29,313 bases of DNA, taken from NCBI GenBank assembly GCA_035654775.1, contig DASRWB010000045.1:1-29313 (forward strand), given 5' to 3'. The notes beneath the pieces were generated by a model, which did no database searches, was not told where the DNA came from, and worked only from the letters and a program-made list of their open reading frames with translations. This DNA comes from HKST-UBA85 sp035654775. GTDB lineage: Bacteria > Bacteroidota > Bacteroidia > Flavobacteriales > Flavobacteriaceae. Positions 1 to 6,948 of this stretch are shown here, piece after piece; position 1 is the first letter of the stretch, and every line of letters begins with the position of its first letter. Position numbers and translations under genes: made by a program.

Positions 1-74
1 CCGTAATCAGGCAAAAAAGGCTACAAAAAAGCAAAAAACACCCCCTGTAAAACCCTTGAAAACCCCATCTTTCT

Positions 75-184
75 TCAGGGGTTCCGTTCGAGTTTCCTTC
101 GACAATCCTCCCCAAAAACCCCATTTTTAGTACATAACCCCGAGCCGTTCCCGAACAAGTCTCGAACGAAACTCGAACAAAACC
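75..184. repeat. Degenerate 11-bp periodic sequence
   Basis: Units of about 11 bp follow one another: TTCGAGTTTCC (87-97), TTCGACAATCC (98-108), and later CGAGCCGTTCC (141-151), CGAACAAGTCT (152-162), CGAACGAAACT (163-173), CGAACAAAACC (174-184). AGTACATAACC at 129-139 closely resembles a unit of the 761-903 array (CGTACATAACC at 883-893), with a one-base slip after it. The similarity suggests that both stretches belong to one degenerate repeat family. Confidence 0.5.
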
Positions 185-233
185 CCCTCAAAACACCTCC
201 CCCGAAGCCTCACAACAAAACTCACTGCAACAA

Positions 234-257
234 TGTCACATCGAGCTTGTCGAGATG
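234..257. repeat. Dispersed imperfect palindrome (TCGAGCTTGTCGA core)
   Basis: The core TCGAGCTTGTCGA is an imperfect palindrome flanked by TGTCACA and GATG. From memory, elements with this type of core are scattered between genes in many flavobacterial genomes. Their function is not known to me. Only one copy of this subtype is seen here. Confidence 0.45.
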
Positions 258-306
258 CCAGCCAAAACCTCATTTAATTCGCCAAAACCCCATCTCCAGA
301 CCCATC

Positions 307-322
307 TCCCGACCCATCGGGA
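307..322. repeat. Small perfect hairpin
   Basis: TCCCGA and TCGGGA are perfectly complementary 6-base arms around the loop CCCA. It sits just before the 329-356 palindrome and may be part of the same composite intergenic element. No T-run follows on either strand, so it does not look like a terminator. Confidence 0.4.
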
Positions 323-328
323 AACAGG

Positions 329-356
329 TGTCATGCTGAACGAAGTGAAGCATCTC
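329..356. repeat. Dispersed palindrome, ATGCTGAA family, copy 1
   Basis: The element reads TGTCATGCTGAA, then a short centre, then AAGCATCTC. The ends ATGCT and AGCAT are complementary. The same outline recurs at 5478-5504 (TGTCATGCTGAA...TTCAGCATCTT), so two copies of one family lie in this window. Confidence 0.55.
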
Positions 357-450
357 TTGAGGCTTCGGCCCTGTCTCCAGAAACTTCTCAAGACCCATTG
401 GGAGCACCACTTTAAATAACACAGTGAACGGAAAACCCCCCGGTCTTTCT

Positions 451-505
451 TGTAAAACCCAATTTCCTCCCTTTAGGGTAAGGGGAAATGAAATTGGGTT
501 TTACA
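451..505. repeat. Perfect 16-bp inverted repeat with 23-nt loop
   Basis: TGTAAAACCCAATTTC at 451-466 is the exact reverse complement of GAAATTGGGTTTTACA at 490-505. The 23-nt spacer can pair again: CCCTT (469-473) with AAGGG (480-484). A transcript from either strand would form a long two-part hairpin. The flank after the stem is not a T-run, so a simple intrinsic terminator is unlikely. No gene lies close on either side. Confidence 0.75.
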
Positions 506-558
506 TTCACTTTCATATAAATTGACGTGAAGTGGTCAACCTATATCAGAGACGTACA

Positions 559-630
559 ATTCCATTACCCTACTATTCCATTACCCTACTATTCCATTAC
601 CCTACTACTCCATTACCCTACTATTCTACT
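559..630. repeat. 16-bp tandem array
   Basis: ATTCCATTACCCTACT is repeated at 559, 575 and 591, then a fourth copy at 607 carries a T-to-C change at unit position 2. A shortened fifth copy (ATTC...TACT) runs to 630, where the 7-bp array begins. The near-identity of the copies points to recent slippage or unit duplication. Confidence 0.85.
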
Positions 631-662
631 AACGACTAAAAACTAACAACTAACAACTAAAA
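628..662. repeat. 7-bp tandem array
   Basis: Five in-register 7-bp units follow directly on the 16-bp array: ACTAACG, ACTAAAA, ACTAACA, ACTAACA, ACTAAAA. The last base triplets vary while ACTAA is constant. Confidence 0.7.
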
Positions 663-760
663 AAAAACCCACTTATATCATTATTTTTTACTACATTAGT
701 AATCAATAGCTTACCGTTCTTAAAAAACCCCAAAACGCCCTTTAAAATCCAAAAGCTATA

Positions 761-903
761 CCGTATGTATAGCGTATGTATAGCGTATGTATGGCGTATC
801 TATAGCGTATGCATAGCGTATCTATAGCGTATTTGATTCATACATGCCCCGTAGATAAGCCGAGGATATCCCGTACATAAGCCGTACATAACCCGACTAA
901 CAA
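761..903. repeat. 13-unit 11-bp tandem array
   Basis: Units start every 11 bp at 761, 772, 783 and so on to 893 without losing register. The first block is CCGTATGTATA / GCGTATGTATA with variants GCGTATCTATA and GCGTATGCATA. The second block is CCGTAGATAAG, CCGTACATAAG and CCGTACATAAC. Units 7, 8, 10 and 13 are more diverged. Consensus is roughly nCGTAyrTAwr. Eleven bases is close to one turn of B-DNA, so the conserved face repeats on nearly the same side of the helix. The array ends 30 bp from the lspA stop codon. Confidence 0.8.
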
Positions 904-932
904 AACCCTTAAAAAACACCCGCAATTCACTA

Positions 933-1565
933 CTATTTACCGTTTTTAGGCTGCTTTTCAAAAGCCCTTTTGTTGAAGATTAGCAAAATTAAAAAGCCCA
1001 GGCTTATGGCGATATCGGCGATATTAAAAACAGGTTCAAAAAAAACAAAGTACTTGCCTCCGGCAAAGGGCAACCACTCCGGCAAATACCCCTTCCACAA
1101 CGGAAAATACAGCATGTCTACCACCTTGCCATGGAGCAGTGGAGCATAGCCTTTTTCCGGTAAAAACTGTGCCACCTGCCCGTGACTGTCAGTAAAAAGC
1201 ACCCCATACCCCACCGAATCAATAATATTACCCAGTGCGCCGGCAAACACCAAAGCTATAGCCAGAGTTAGCAAGGTTGAGGTTTGTGCTTTCACGGTGC
1301 TGTACAGCCAGTATCCAATACCCGCCACGGCAACCAGCCGGAACACCGACAGCAGGCGCTTTGCATGGTACTCCGATATAAAAGGAAAAATATCACTGAA
1401 TCGTGTGCCCCAGGCCATTCCGTCGTTTTCCACAAAATAGATTTTAAACCAAGGGAATACTTCCACATCTTCATACAACTGAAAATGAGTTTTTATATAA
1501 AACTTCGTGACTTGGTCAATCAGCAGTATACTAAAAATAAACAGAACCGTATTTTTAAACGACAT
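933..1565 (-). CDS. lspA: Lipoprotein signal peptidase (signal peptidase II)
   Basis: Inner-membrane aspartyl protease that removes the signal peptide from diacylglyceryl-modified prolipoproteins. The 210-residue product is longer than the roughly 165 residues of E. coli LspA, mostly from an inserted stretch between the two catalytic motifs. Family signatures are visible: D17 in the first membrane segment, VENDGMAWG at 45-53, GNIID at 112-116, the first catalytic aspartate in VVDML (D150) and the second in NIADIA (D184). Four hydrophobic segments fit the usual topology. It is the last gene of the leftward ileS-dksA-lspA cluster, a grouping I recall as common in flavobacteria. A terminator-like hairpin separates it from the dksA-like gene, so its expression may depend on readthrough. 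Substrates in this window would include the DUF4270 and SGNH lipoproteins. Confidence 0.95.
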   Translation of the reverse strand: MSFKNTVLFIFSILLIDQVTKFYIKTHFQLYEDVEVFPWFKIYFVENDGMAWGTRFSDIFPFISEYHAKRLLSVFRLVAVAGIGYWLYSTVKAQTSTLLTLAIALVFAGALGNIIDSVGYGVLFTDSHGQVAQFLPEKGYAPLLHGKVVDMLYFPLWKGYLPEWLPFAGGKYFVFFEPVFNIADIAISLGFLILLIFNKRAFEKQPKNGK

Positions 1566-1580
1566 GGTGTTTTAGCTAAT

Positions 1581-1610
1581 AAAAAACGCCTCGTAAATCC
1601 CGAAGCGTTT
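1581..1610 (-). terminator. Intrinsic terminator-like hairpin after the dksA-like gene
   Basis: On the minus strand AAACGCTTCG pairs with CGAGGCGTTT (one G-U wobble) around a short loop and is followed by a T-rich run. On the plus strand the wobble becomes a C-A mismatch, so the element fits leftward termination. It lies between the dksA-like gene and lspA and probably attenuates lspA. Confidence 0.65.
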
Positions 1611-1634
1611 GTTTGATATGGTATTACAGGGTGA

Positions 1635-2015
1635 TTACTGCATGTTTTTGGCTTCAATACTCAGCGTGGCATGAGGCACCAGCTTCAGACGCTCTTTGTT
1701 GATGAGTTTTCCGGTAACCCGGCATACCCCATAAGTTTTGTTTTCTATGCGTATCAGTGCATTCTTGAGGTCGCGAATAAACTTTTCCTGCCGGATGGCC
1801 AATTGTGAATTGGCTTCCTTACTCATGGTTTCGCTACCTTCTTCAAAGGCTTTAAACGTGGGTGAAGTATCGTCTGTACCGTTGTTTAAATCGTTCATGT
1901 AGGCACTTTTTATTAACTCTAAATCGTGTTCTGCTTTTTTTATTTTTTCTAAAATTAAGGTTTTAAACTCTGCTAAATCCTTATCCGAATATCGGTTGTT
2001 GGTATCCACACTCAT
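1635..2015 (-). CDS. DksA/TraR family RNA polymerase-binding protein (degenerate zinc finger)
   Basis: DksA-type proteins enter the RNA polymerase secondary channel and alter initiation, classically with ppGpp. This 126-residue protein has an N-terminal helical region (about 10-92) able to form the coiled-coil hairpin, with an acidic tip around 47-63 (TDDTS...EEGSET). Its C-terminal finger region is YGVCRVTGKLI...RLKLVPHATLSIEAKN. The canonical finger has four cysteines in two CxxC pairs; only C98 is left, and the other positions are T, L and A-like residues. It therefore probably does not bind zinc. From memory, this cysteine-poor form is usual in Bacteroidota. The gene starts 4 bp after ileS ends, so the two are very likely cotranscribed. 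Its regulatory targets cannot be inferred from sequence. Confidence 0.85.
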   Translation of the reverse strand: MSVDTNNRYSDKDLAEFKTLILEKIKKAEHDLELIKSAYMNDLNNGTDDTSPTFKAFEEGSETMSKEANSQLAIRQEKFIRDLKNALIRIENKTYGVCRVTGKLINKERLKLVPHATLSIEAKNMQ

Positions 2016-2019
2016 AATC

Positions 2020-5000
2020 TTAATGTTTTTTAATAAACAGCCGGGTTTTTACTTGGTCAAAGGCAAGGTCTATGCCCTGGCTTACTGTTTCGGTAATTTC
2101 TAATTGTTCTGTTAATGTTTCTGTCTTTATATAGGTTATGTTTTTTTCCAGTGCACGTTCGAGGTTTGGGTCGCGTTGCAGGGTTACGTCTATCCTGTCT
2201 GTTACTTCAAACCCGGAGTCTTTTCGCAAGTTTTGAATTCGGTTTACCAATTCTCTGGCTATGCCTTCGGCTCGTAAATCTTCGGTTAGGGTTACGTCTA
2301 ACGCTACCGTTAGTGCTCCTTCATTAGCTACCAGCCAGCCTTCAATATCCTGCGATAGGATTTCTACATCGGCGAGCCCTAAAGTAATGTTTTTTTCGTT
2401 AATTTCAACTTCTAAAACTCCCTTTTGCTCGATTTTTTTAATATCTGCCGAAGTAAGTGCGCTTATTTTGTTTGCAACTAGCTTCATGTCCTTTCCAAAC
2501 CGTGGTCCCAGCACTTTAAAATTGGGTTTTATCTGCTTCACCAGGATGTCCGACGCGTCTTCCAGAAGTTCAATTTCTTTTACGTTTACTTCGTGCTTAA
2601 TCAAATTGGCTACAGCCAGAATGTCTTCCTTTTGCGTGGGATTGTCTATAGGAATCATTATTTTTTGTAAAGGCTGGCGTACTTTTATTTTTTCCTTGGC
2701 GCGCAAGGAAAGCACTAAGGAAGCAATGCTTTGGGCCGTTTCCATTTTACGCTCCAGGGCTTTGTTTATCAGCCCAGGGTTGCTCTGCGGAAAGTCAGCC
2801 AGATGCACACTGGTAAAGAGCTCTTTACCGGTTACCTTGTTCAGGTCCAGGTAGAGCCTGTCCATAAAAAAGGGCGATACAGGTGCGGCCAGTTTGGCTA
2901 CCGTAAGCATACAGGTGTACAACGTTTGGTAGGCTGAAATTTTATCTTCTTGATACTCGCCCTTCCAGAAACGTCTTCGGCTTAACCGCACATACCAGTT
3001 GCTTAAATAGTCTTGCGTAAAATCGGATATGGCGCGTGCCGCTTTGGTTGGCTCGTAATCGGCATAAAAAGCATCTACACTGGCTATAAGGGTATGGAGT
3101 TCCGACAGAATCCAGCGGTCCAGCTCCGGACGGTTTTCAAAAGGTATTTCTGCTTCGCTATAGTTAAAGTGGTCTACATTGGCATAAAGCGCAAAAAACG
3201 AATAGGTATTGTAAAGCGTGCCGAAGAACTTGCGCTTGGCTTCTTCAATGCCTTCAATGTCAAATTTCAAGTTGTCCCAGGGATTGGCGTTGCTTATCAT
3301 GTACCAACGGGTGGCATCAGCACCATAGCCGGATAGGGTTTCAAAGGGATCGACGGCATTGCCTAAACGCTTAGACATTTTTTGTCCGTTTTTGTCCAGT
3401 ACCAGACCGTTAGACACTACATTTTTATAGGCTACCGAGTCAAAAACCAGCGTGGCTATGGCATGTAGGGTATAAAACCAACCTCGGGTTTGGTCTACTC
3501 CTTCGGCAATAAAATCAGCCGGGTATGTGATTCCTTTGTCTATTAATTCTTTATTTTCAAACGGGTAGTGCCACTGTGCGTAAGGCATAGCGCCGGAATC
3601 GAACCAAACATCAATCAGGTCGCTTTCGCGTTTCATGGGCTTCCCGGATGGAGATACCAGCACAATTTTGTCTACTACATTTTTGTGAAGGTCTATTTTG
3701 TCATAATTGGCTGCACTCATGTTGCCCGGCTCAAAGTCGGCAAAAACAGCTTCGGATAAAACACCTGCCTCCAAAGCTTTTTGGATTTCCGTTTTTAGTT
3801 CTTCAACTGAGCCAATACAGATTTCTTCTTTACCGTCTTCGGTTCTCCAAATGGGTAATGGAATACCCCAAAAGCGTGAGCGTGATAAGTTCCAGTCGTT
3901 GGCATTGGCAAGCCAGTTCCCGAAACGACCGGTACCCGTGGCTTTGGGCTTCCAGTTTATGGTGTTGTTAAGGCTTACCATATTCTCTTTTCTCTCAGTA
4001 ACTTTAACAAACCAGGAATCTAGCGGATAGTAAAGTATGGGCTTGTCGGTACGCCAGCAGTTAGGATATGTGTGTTTGTATTTTTCAACCTTAAAGGCTT
4101 TATTTTCTTCTTTGAGTTTGATAGCCAGTTCCACATCTACCGATTTTTCCGGAGCTTCTCCGTCGTTATAGTATTCGTTTTTGACATATTTGCCGGCCAA
4201 CTCGCCCATTTCGGGTCTGAATTTTCCTTGTAAATCTACCAGCGGCACCAAATTCCCGTTTTCGTCTTTAACCAACATAGGTGGCACTTCGGGGGTGGCT
4301 TCCTTAGCTACCTTGGCATCATCAGCACCAAAAGTAGGTGCCGTATGTACAATTCCGGTACCGTCTTCGGTAGTTACAAAATCGCCTGCAATAACCCGAA
4401 AAGCGTTTTCAGGATTGTCATTGGGCAGCGCATAAGGCAATAGTTGTTCGTACGTAATACCTACCAGCGCTTTCCCTTTACATTCCTTAACCACAAAATA
4501 CGGTATGTGCTTATCTCCGGTTTTATAGCTGAGCAAGTCTTGTTTTTGCGTCACGCGGGTGTATTTTCCGGAGAACTGATAGTTGACCAAACTTTTGGCC
4601 AGAATAACGTTAATGGGCGCAAAGGTGTATTGATTGTAGGTTTCCACCAATACGTAGTCTATGTCGGGACCAACGGTTAACGCAGTGTTGCTTGGTAAAG
4701 TCCAGGGCGTTGTGGTCCATGCTAAAAAGTAGATATCGCCCTCATTTTGTAAAAAGTCAGGCAGCGATTCAGAGATGGCTTTAAACTGAGCAACCACCGT
4801 AGTGTCGGTCACTTCCTGATAGGTTCCGGGCTGGTTTAGCTCGTGTGAACTCAACCCGGTTCCGGCCTTTGGCGAATAGGGTTGTATGGTATAGCCTTTG
4901 TATAGCAGGTTTTTGGTGTAGAGTTGTTTTAGTAACCACCATACACTTTCCATATACTTGGGCTGATAAGTAATGTAAGGGTCGCTCATATCCACCCAGT

Positions 5001-5424
5001 AGCCCATTTTTTCGGTCAGGTTGTTCCATACATCGGTGTAGCGCATGACGGCTTTTTTACAGGCTGCGTTGTAGTCTTCAACAGAAATTTTGGTACCAAT
5101 ATCTTCTTTAGTAATGCCCAGTTCTTTTTCCACACCCAACTCAATAGGTAGTCCGTGTGTGTCCCATCCGGCTTTACGTTTTACCTGAAAGCCTTTTTGG
5201 GTTTTGTAGCGACAAAAAATATCTTTAATGGCACGAGCCATTACGTGGTGTATTCCCGGCATTCCGTTTGCTGATGGTGGCCCTTCAAAAAACACATAGG
5301 GCTCTTTACCTTCACGTGTAGTTACACTCTTTTCAAAGGTGTTGTCTTCTTTCCAGTACGCCAGTATTTCATCGGCTATTTTGACTAGGTCAAGTCCTTT
5401 GTATTCAGGAAACTTCGCTTGCAT
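2020..5424 (-). CDS. ileS: Isoleucyl-tRNA synthetase, long (eukaryote-like/IleS2-type) form
   Basis: Charges tRNA-Ile with isoleucine in the cytoplasm. The 1134-residue length fits the longer IleS clade rather than the roughly 940 residues of the E. coli type. Recognisable parts in order are the N-terminal active-site segment FFEGPPSANG (about 45-54), GWDTHGLP, the editing-domain motifs TTPWTLPSNTAL and GIVHTAPTFGADD, GVDQTRGWFYTL, and KMSKRLGN near residue 680. An anticodon-binding and C-terminal extension follow. The motif equivalent to HIGH reads GIHH (57-60): the first His and the Gly are swapped. The start ATG directly precedes QAKFPEY, and no better start is nearby. It heads the leftward ileS-dksA-lspA cluster. 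A repeat-bearing spacer separates it from radA. Confidence 0.97.
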   Translation of the reverse strand: MQAKFPEYKGLDLVKIADEILAYWKEDNTFEKSVTTREGKEPYVFFEGPPSANGMPGIHHVMARAIKDIFCRYKTQKGFQVKRKAGWDTHGLPIELGVEKELGITKEDIGTKISVEDYNAACKKAVMRYTDVWNNLTEKMGYWVDMSDPYITYQPKYMESVWWLLKQLYTKNLLYKGYTIQPYSPKAGTGLSSHELNQPGTYQEVTDTTVVAQFKAISESLPDFLQNEGDIYFLAWTTTPWTLPSNTALTVGPDIDYVLVETYNQYTFAPINVILAKSLVNYQFSGKYTRVTQKQDLLSYKTGDKHIPYFVVKECKGKALVGITYEQLLPYALPNDNPENAFRVIAGDFVTTEDGTGIVHTAPTFGADDAKVAKEATPEVPPMLVKDENGNLVPLVDLQGKFRPEMGELAGKYVKNEYYNDGEAPEKSVDVELAIKLKEENKAFKVEKYKHTYPNCWRTDKPILYYPLDSWFVKVTERKENMVSLNNTINWKPKATGTGRFGNWLANANDWNLSRSRFWGIPLPIWRTEDGKEEICIGSVEELKTEIQKALEAGVLSEAVFADFEPGNMSAANYDKIDLHKNVVDKIVLVSPSGKPMKRESDLIDVWFDSGAMPYAQWHYPFENKELIDKGITYPADFIAEGVDQTRGWFYTLHAIATLVFDSVAYKNVVSNGLVLDKNGQKMSKRLGNAVDPFETLSGYGADATRWYMISNANPWDNLKFDIEGIEEAKRKFFGTLYNTYSFFALYANVDHFNYSEAEIPFENRPELDRWILSELHTLIASVDAFYADYEPTKAARAISDFTQDYLSNWYVRLSRRRFWKGEYQEDKISAYQTLYTCMLTVAKLAAPVSPFFMDRLYLDLNKVTGKELFTSVHLADFPQSNPGLINKALERKMETAQSIASLVLSLRAKEKIKVRQPLQKIMIPIDNPTQKEDILAVANLIKHEVNVKEIELLEDASDILVKQIKPNFKVLGPRFGKDMKLVANKISALTSADIKKIEQKGVLEVEINEKNITLGLADVEILSQDIEGWLVANEGALTVALDVTLTEDLRAEGIARELVNRIQNLRKDSGFEVTDRIDVTLQRDPNLERALEKNITYIKTETLTEQLEITETVSQGIDLAFDQVKTRLFIKKH

Positions 5425-5477
5425 TTTATCGATTTTCTAATAAGGATGCGAAATTAAGGAATTTTAGGGACTTTTTT

Positions 5478-5504
5478 TGTCATGCTGAATTAATTTCAGC
5501 ATCT
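5478..5504. repeat. Dispersed palindrome, ATGCTGAA family, copy 2
   Basis: ATGCTGAA (5482-5489) and TTCAGCAT (5495-5502) are perfect 8-base complementary arms around the loop TTAAT, preceded by TGTC. It has the same outline as the element at 329-356. It lies between ileS and radA, upstream of ileS and beyond the end of radA. Confidence 0.6.
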
Positions 5505-5520
5505 TATATCACTAGCGCAT

Positions 5521-5590
5521 GAGATTCTGAAACAAGTTAGGTATAACAAAAGGTGAGATTGCCTCTTCGTTTTGCTTCTCGCCCTGACAT
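5521..5590. repeat. Composite intergenic repeat remnant
   Basis: GAGATTCTGAAACAAGTT (5521-5538) is followed by GAGATTGCCTCTTCG and TTTTGCTTCTCGCC, then CTGACATT. From memory these resemble pieces of intergenic repeats frequent in flavobacterial genomes (GAGATTCTGAAACAAGTT...TGACA types). Together with the palindrome just before, they fill most of the ileS-radA spacer. Confidence 0.4.
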
Positions 5591-6948
5591 TAAACCAAAA
5601 ACCCAACCAAATCCTCTATTTTGGAAATCAATTGAATTTTTATCGTTTTAGGTTTAAGAGATAGCTTGTTGTATTTAGAAACAAAGATTGTGTCATACCC
5701 CAGTTTTTCGGCTTCCAGTATGCGTTGTTCTATACGCTGAACCGGTCGTATTTCACCTGATAAACCTACCTCGGCGGCAAAACAATAGGTGCCGGATAAG
5801 GCAGTGTCTTCATTAGAAGACAATATGGCGGCTATAACAGCCAGGTCAATCGCCGGGTCATCTACCGTAATTCCGCCGGTGATATTCAAAAAAACATCCT
5901 TAGCACCTAGTCTGAATCCGGCTCGCTTTTCTAAAACAGCCAGCAGCATGTTCAGTCGTTTGGCATTAAATCCGGTAGCACTGCGTTGTGGAGTGCCATA
6001 CACTGCAGTACTTACCAAAGCCTGTGTTTCGATAAGCAAGGGACGCATGCCTTCCATGGTTACTGCTACCGCATTCCCGCTAAGTGGTTCTTCTTTCTTT
6101 GAAATTAAAATTTCTGAAGGATTAGACACTTCTCTCAAACCTGAACCCTGCATTTCGTATATTCCCAACTCATTGGTAGAACCAAAGCGGTTTTTATGAG
6201 CTCTTAAAATCCGGAACACGTGATTTCTGTCGCCTTCAAACTGTAAAACCGTATCTACCATGTGTTCTAATATTTTAGGTCCGGCAATAGACCCGTCTTT
6301 AGTGATATGACCTACCAGAATAACCGGCGTTGCGGTTTCCTTGGCAAATTTAATAAGTTCGGCTGTGCATTCTTTAATTTGGGAAACGCTGCCGGGTGAA
6401 GACTCTATGTAGTCACTGTGCAGGGTTTGAATGGAATCTACTATCACAATCTCAGGTGCCAATTCCTCAATTTGCTTGAAGATATGCTGTGTCTTGGTTT
6501 CGGTAAGCACATAACAGTTGCTCCCGTTAGGGTGAATGCGTTCGGCACGCATTTTAATTTGTTTCTGGCTTTCTTCACCGGATACATACAGCACTTTTTG
6601 CGAAAGGTGCAGTGCTATTTGTAAAAGAAGCGTGCTTTTCCCGATTCCCGGTTCGCCACCCAACAAGATGAGCGACCCATACACTATTCCACCACCCAAA
6701 ACACGATTAAATTCGGCATCCTTTGTTAGAATTCGCGCTTCTGAAGTGGTATTAATTTCATTAATTTTCAAAGGTTTGGGTGCTGTTCGGGAAGCCGAAC
6801 GCCCGGTTTTCCAGTCGCTTTTTTCTGTTTTTTGGACAATTTCTTCTACTATAGTGTTCCACGCTTTACATGCGGTACATTGCCCTTGCCATTTGGCGTA
6901 AGAGTTACCGCAATTTTGACAAAAAAAAGTGGTTTTCACTTTAGCCAT
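5590..6948 (-). CDS. radA: DNA repair protein RadA (Sms)
   Basis: RecA-like ATPase that helps process recombination intermediates and branch migration. The 452 residues show the complete architecture. An N-terminal C4 zinc finger has C10, C13, C24 and C27. The RecA-type ATPase core has Walker A GGEPGIGKST at 97-106, Walker B-like EIVIVDSIQT near 166-175 and the RadA-specific KNRFG motif at 252-256. A C-terminal Lon-protease-like domain follows, including GFNAKRLNMLLAVLEKR and ITGGITVDDPAIDLA. It is the last gene of the leftward panC operon. Its ATG overlaps the upstream stop codon in a TGATG junction, which implies translational coupling to the esterase-like gene. No sign of truncation. Confidence 0.97.
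   Translation of the reverse strand: MAKVKTTFFCQNCGNSYAKWQGQCTACKAWNTIVEEIVQKTEKSDWKTGRSASRTAPKPLKINEINTTSEARILTKDAEFNRVLGGGIVYGSLILLGGEPGIGKSTLLLQIALHLSQKVLYVSGEESQKQIKMRAERIHPNGSNCYVLTETKTQHIFKQIEELAPEIVIVDSIQTLHSDYIESSPGSVSQIKECTAELIKFAKETATPVILVGHITKDGSIAGPKILEHMVDTVLQFEGDRNHVFRILRAHKNRFGSTNELGIYEMQGSGLREVSNPSEILISKKEEPLSGNAVAVTMEGMRPLLIETQALVSTAVYGTPQRSATGFNAKRLNMLLAVLEKRAGFRLGAKDVFLNITGGITVDDPAIDLAVIAAILSSNEDTALSGTYCFAAEVGLSGEIRPVQRIEQRILEAEKLGYDTIFVSKYNKLSLKPKTIKIQLISKIEDLVGFLV

Larger units (their letters stand above)
1..932. other. Gene-free, repeat-rich intergenic region
   Basis: No open reading frame here looks like a real gene. The first 200 bases are strongly C-over-G skewed on the plus strand, with many AAAACCC-type runs. 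The rest is a mosaic of short repeats annotated separately: 11-bp periodic blocks, dispersed palindromes, a long perfect inverted repeat, and 16-bp, 7-bp and 11-bp tandem arrays. The region lies beyond the 3' end of lspA, so it is not an obvious promoter region for anything inside the window. Whatever gene lies to the left is not visible. Confidence 0.75.

Noticed and set aside
41..122. G-quadruplex on the minus strand (GGGG and GGG runs)
   Set aside because: Only three closely spaced G-runs (41-45, 53-55, 63-66) are found and the next pair (110-122) is too far for the usual four-run rule; not strong enough to annotate.
559..903. CRISPR array
   Set aside because: The repeats are directly tandem with 16, 7 or 11-bp periods and no spacers, and no cas genes are present.
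1284..1616. A 110-codon plus-strand open frame across the lspA start
   Set aside because: It is antisense to lspA and runs into the terminator hairpin; no protein-like features.
2261..2854. A 197-codon plus-strand open frame opposite ileS
   Set aside because: It lies wholly inside the well-supported ileS gene on the other strand, and its translation is low-complexity and serine-rich, resembling no family; treated as a shadow frame.
5789..6199. A 136-codon plus-strand open frame opposite radA
   Set aside because: It is antisense to the conserved Lon-like domain of radA and has no recognisable motif or promoter.
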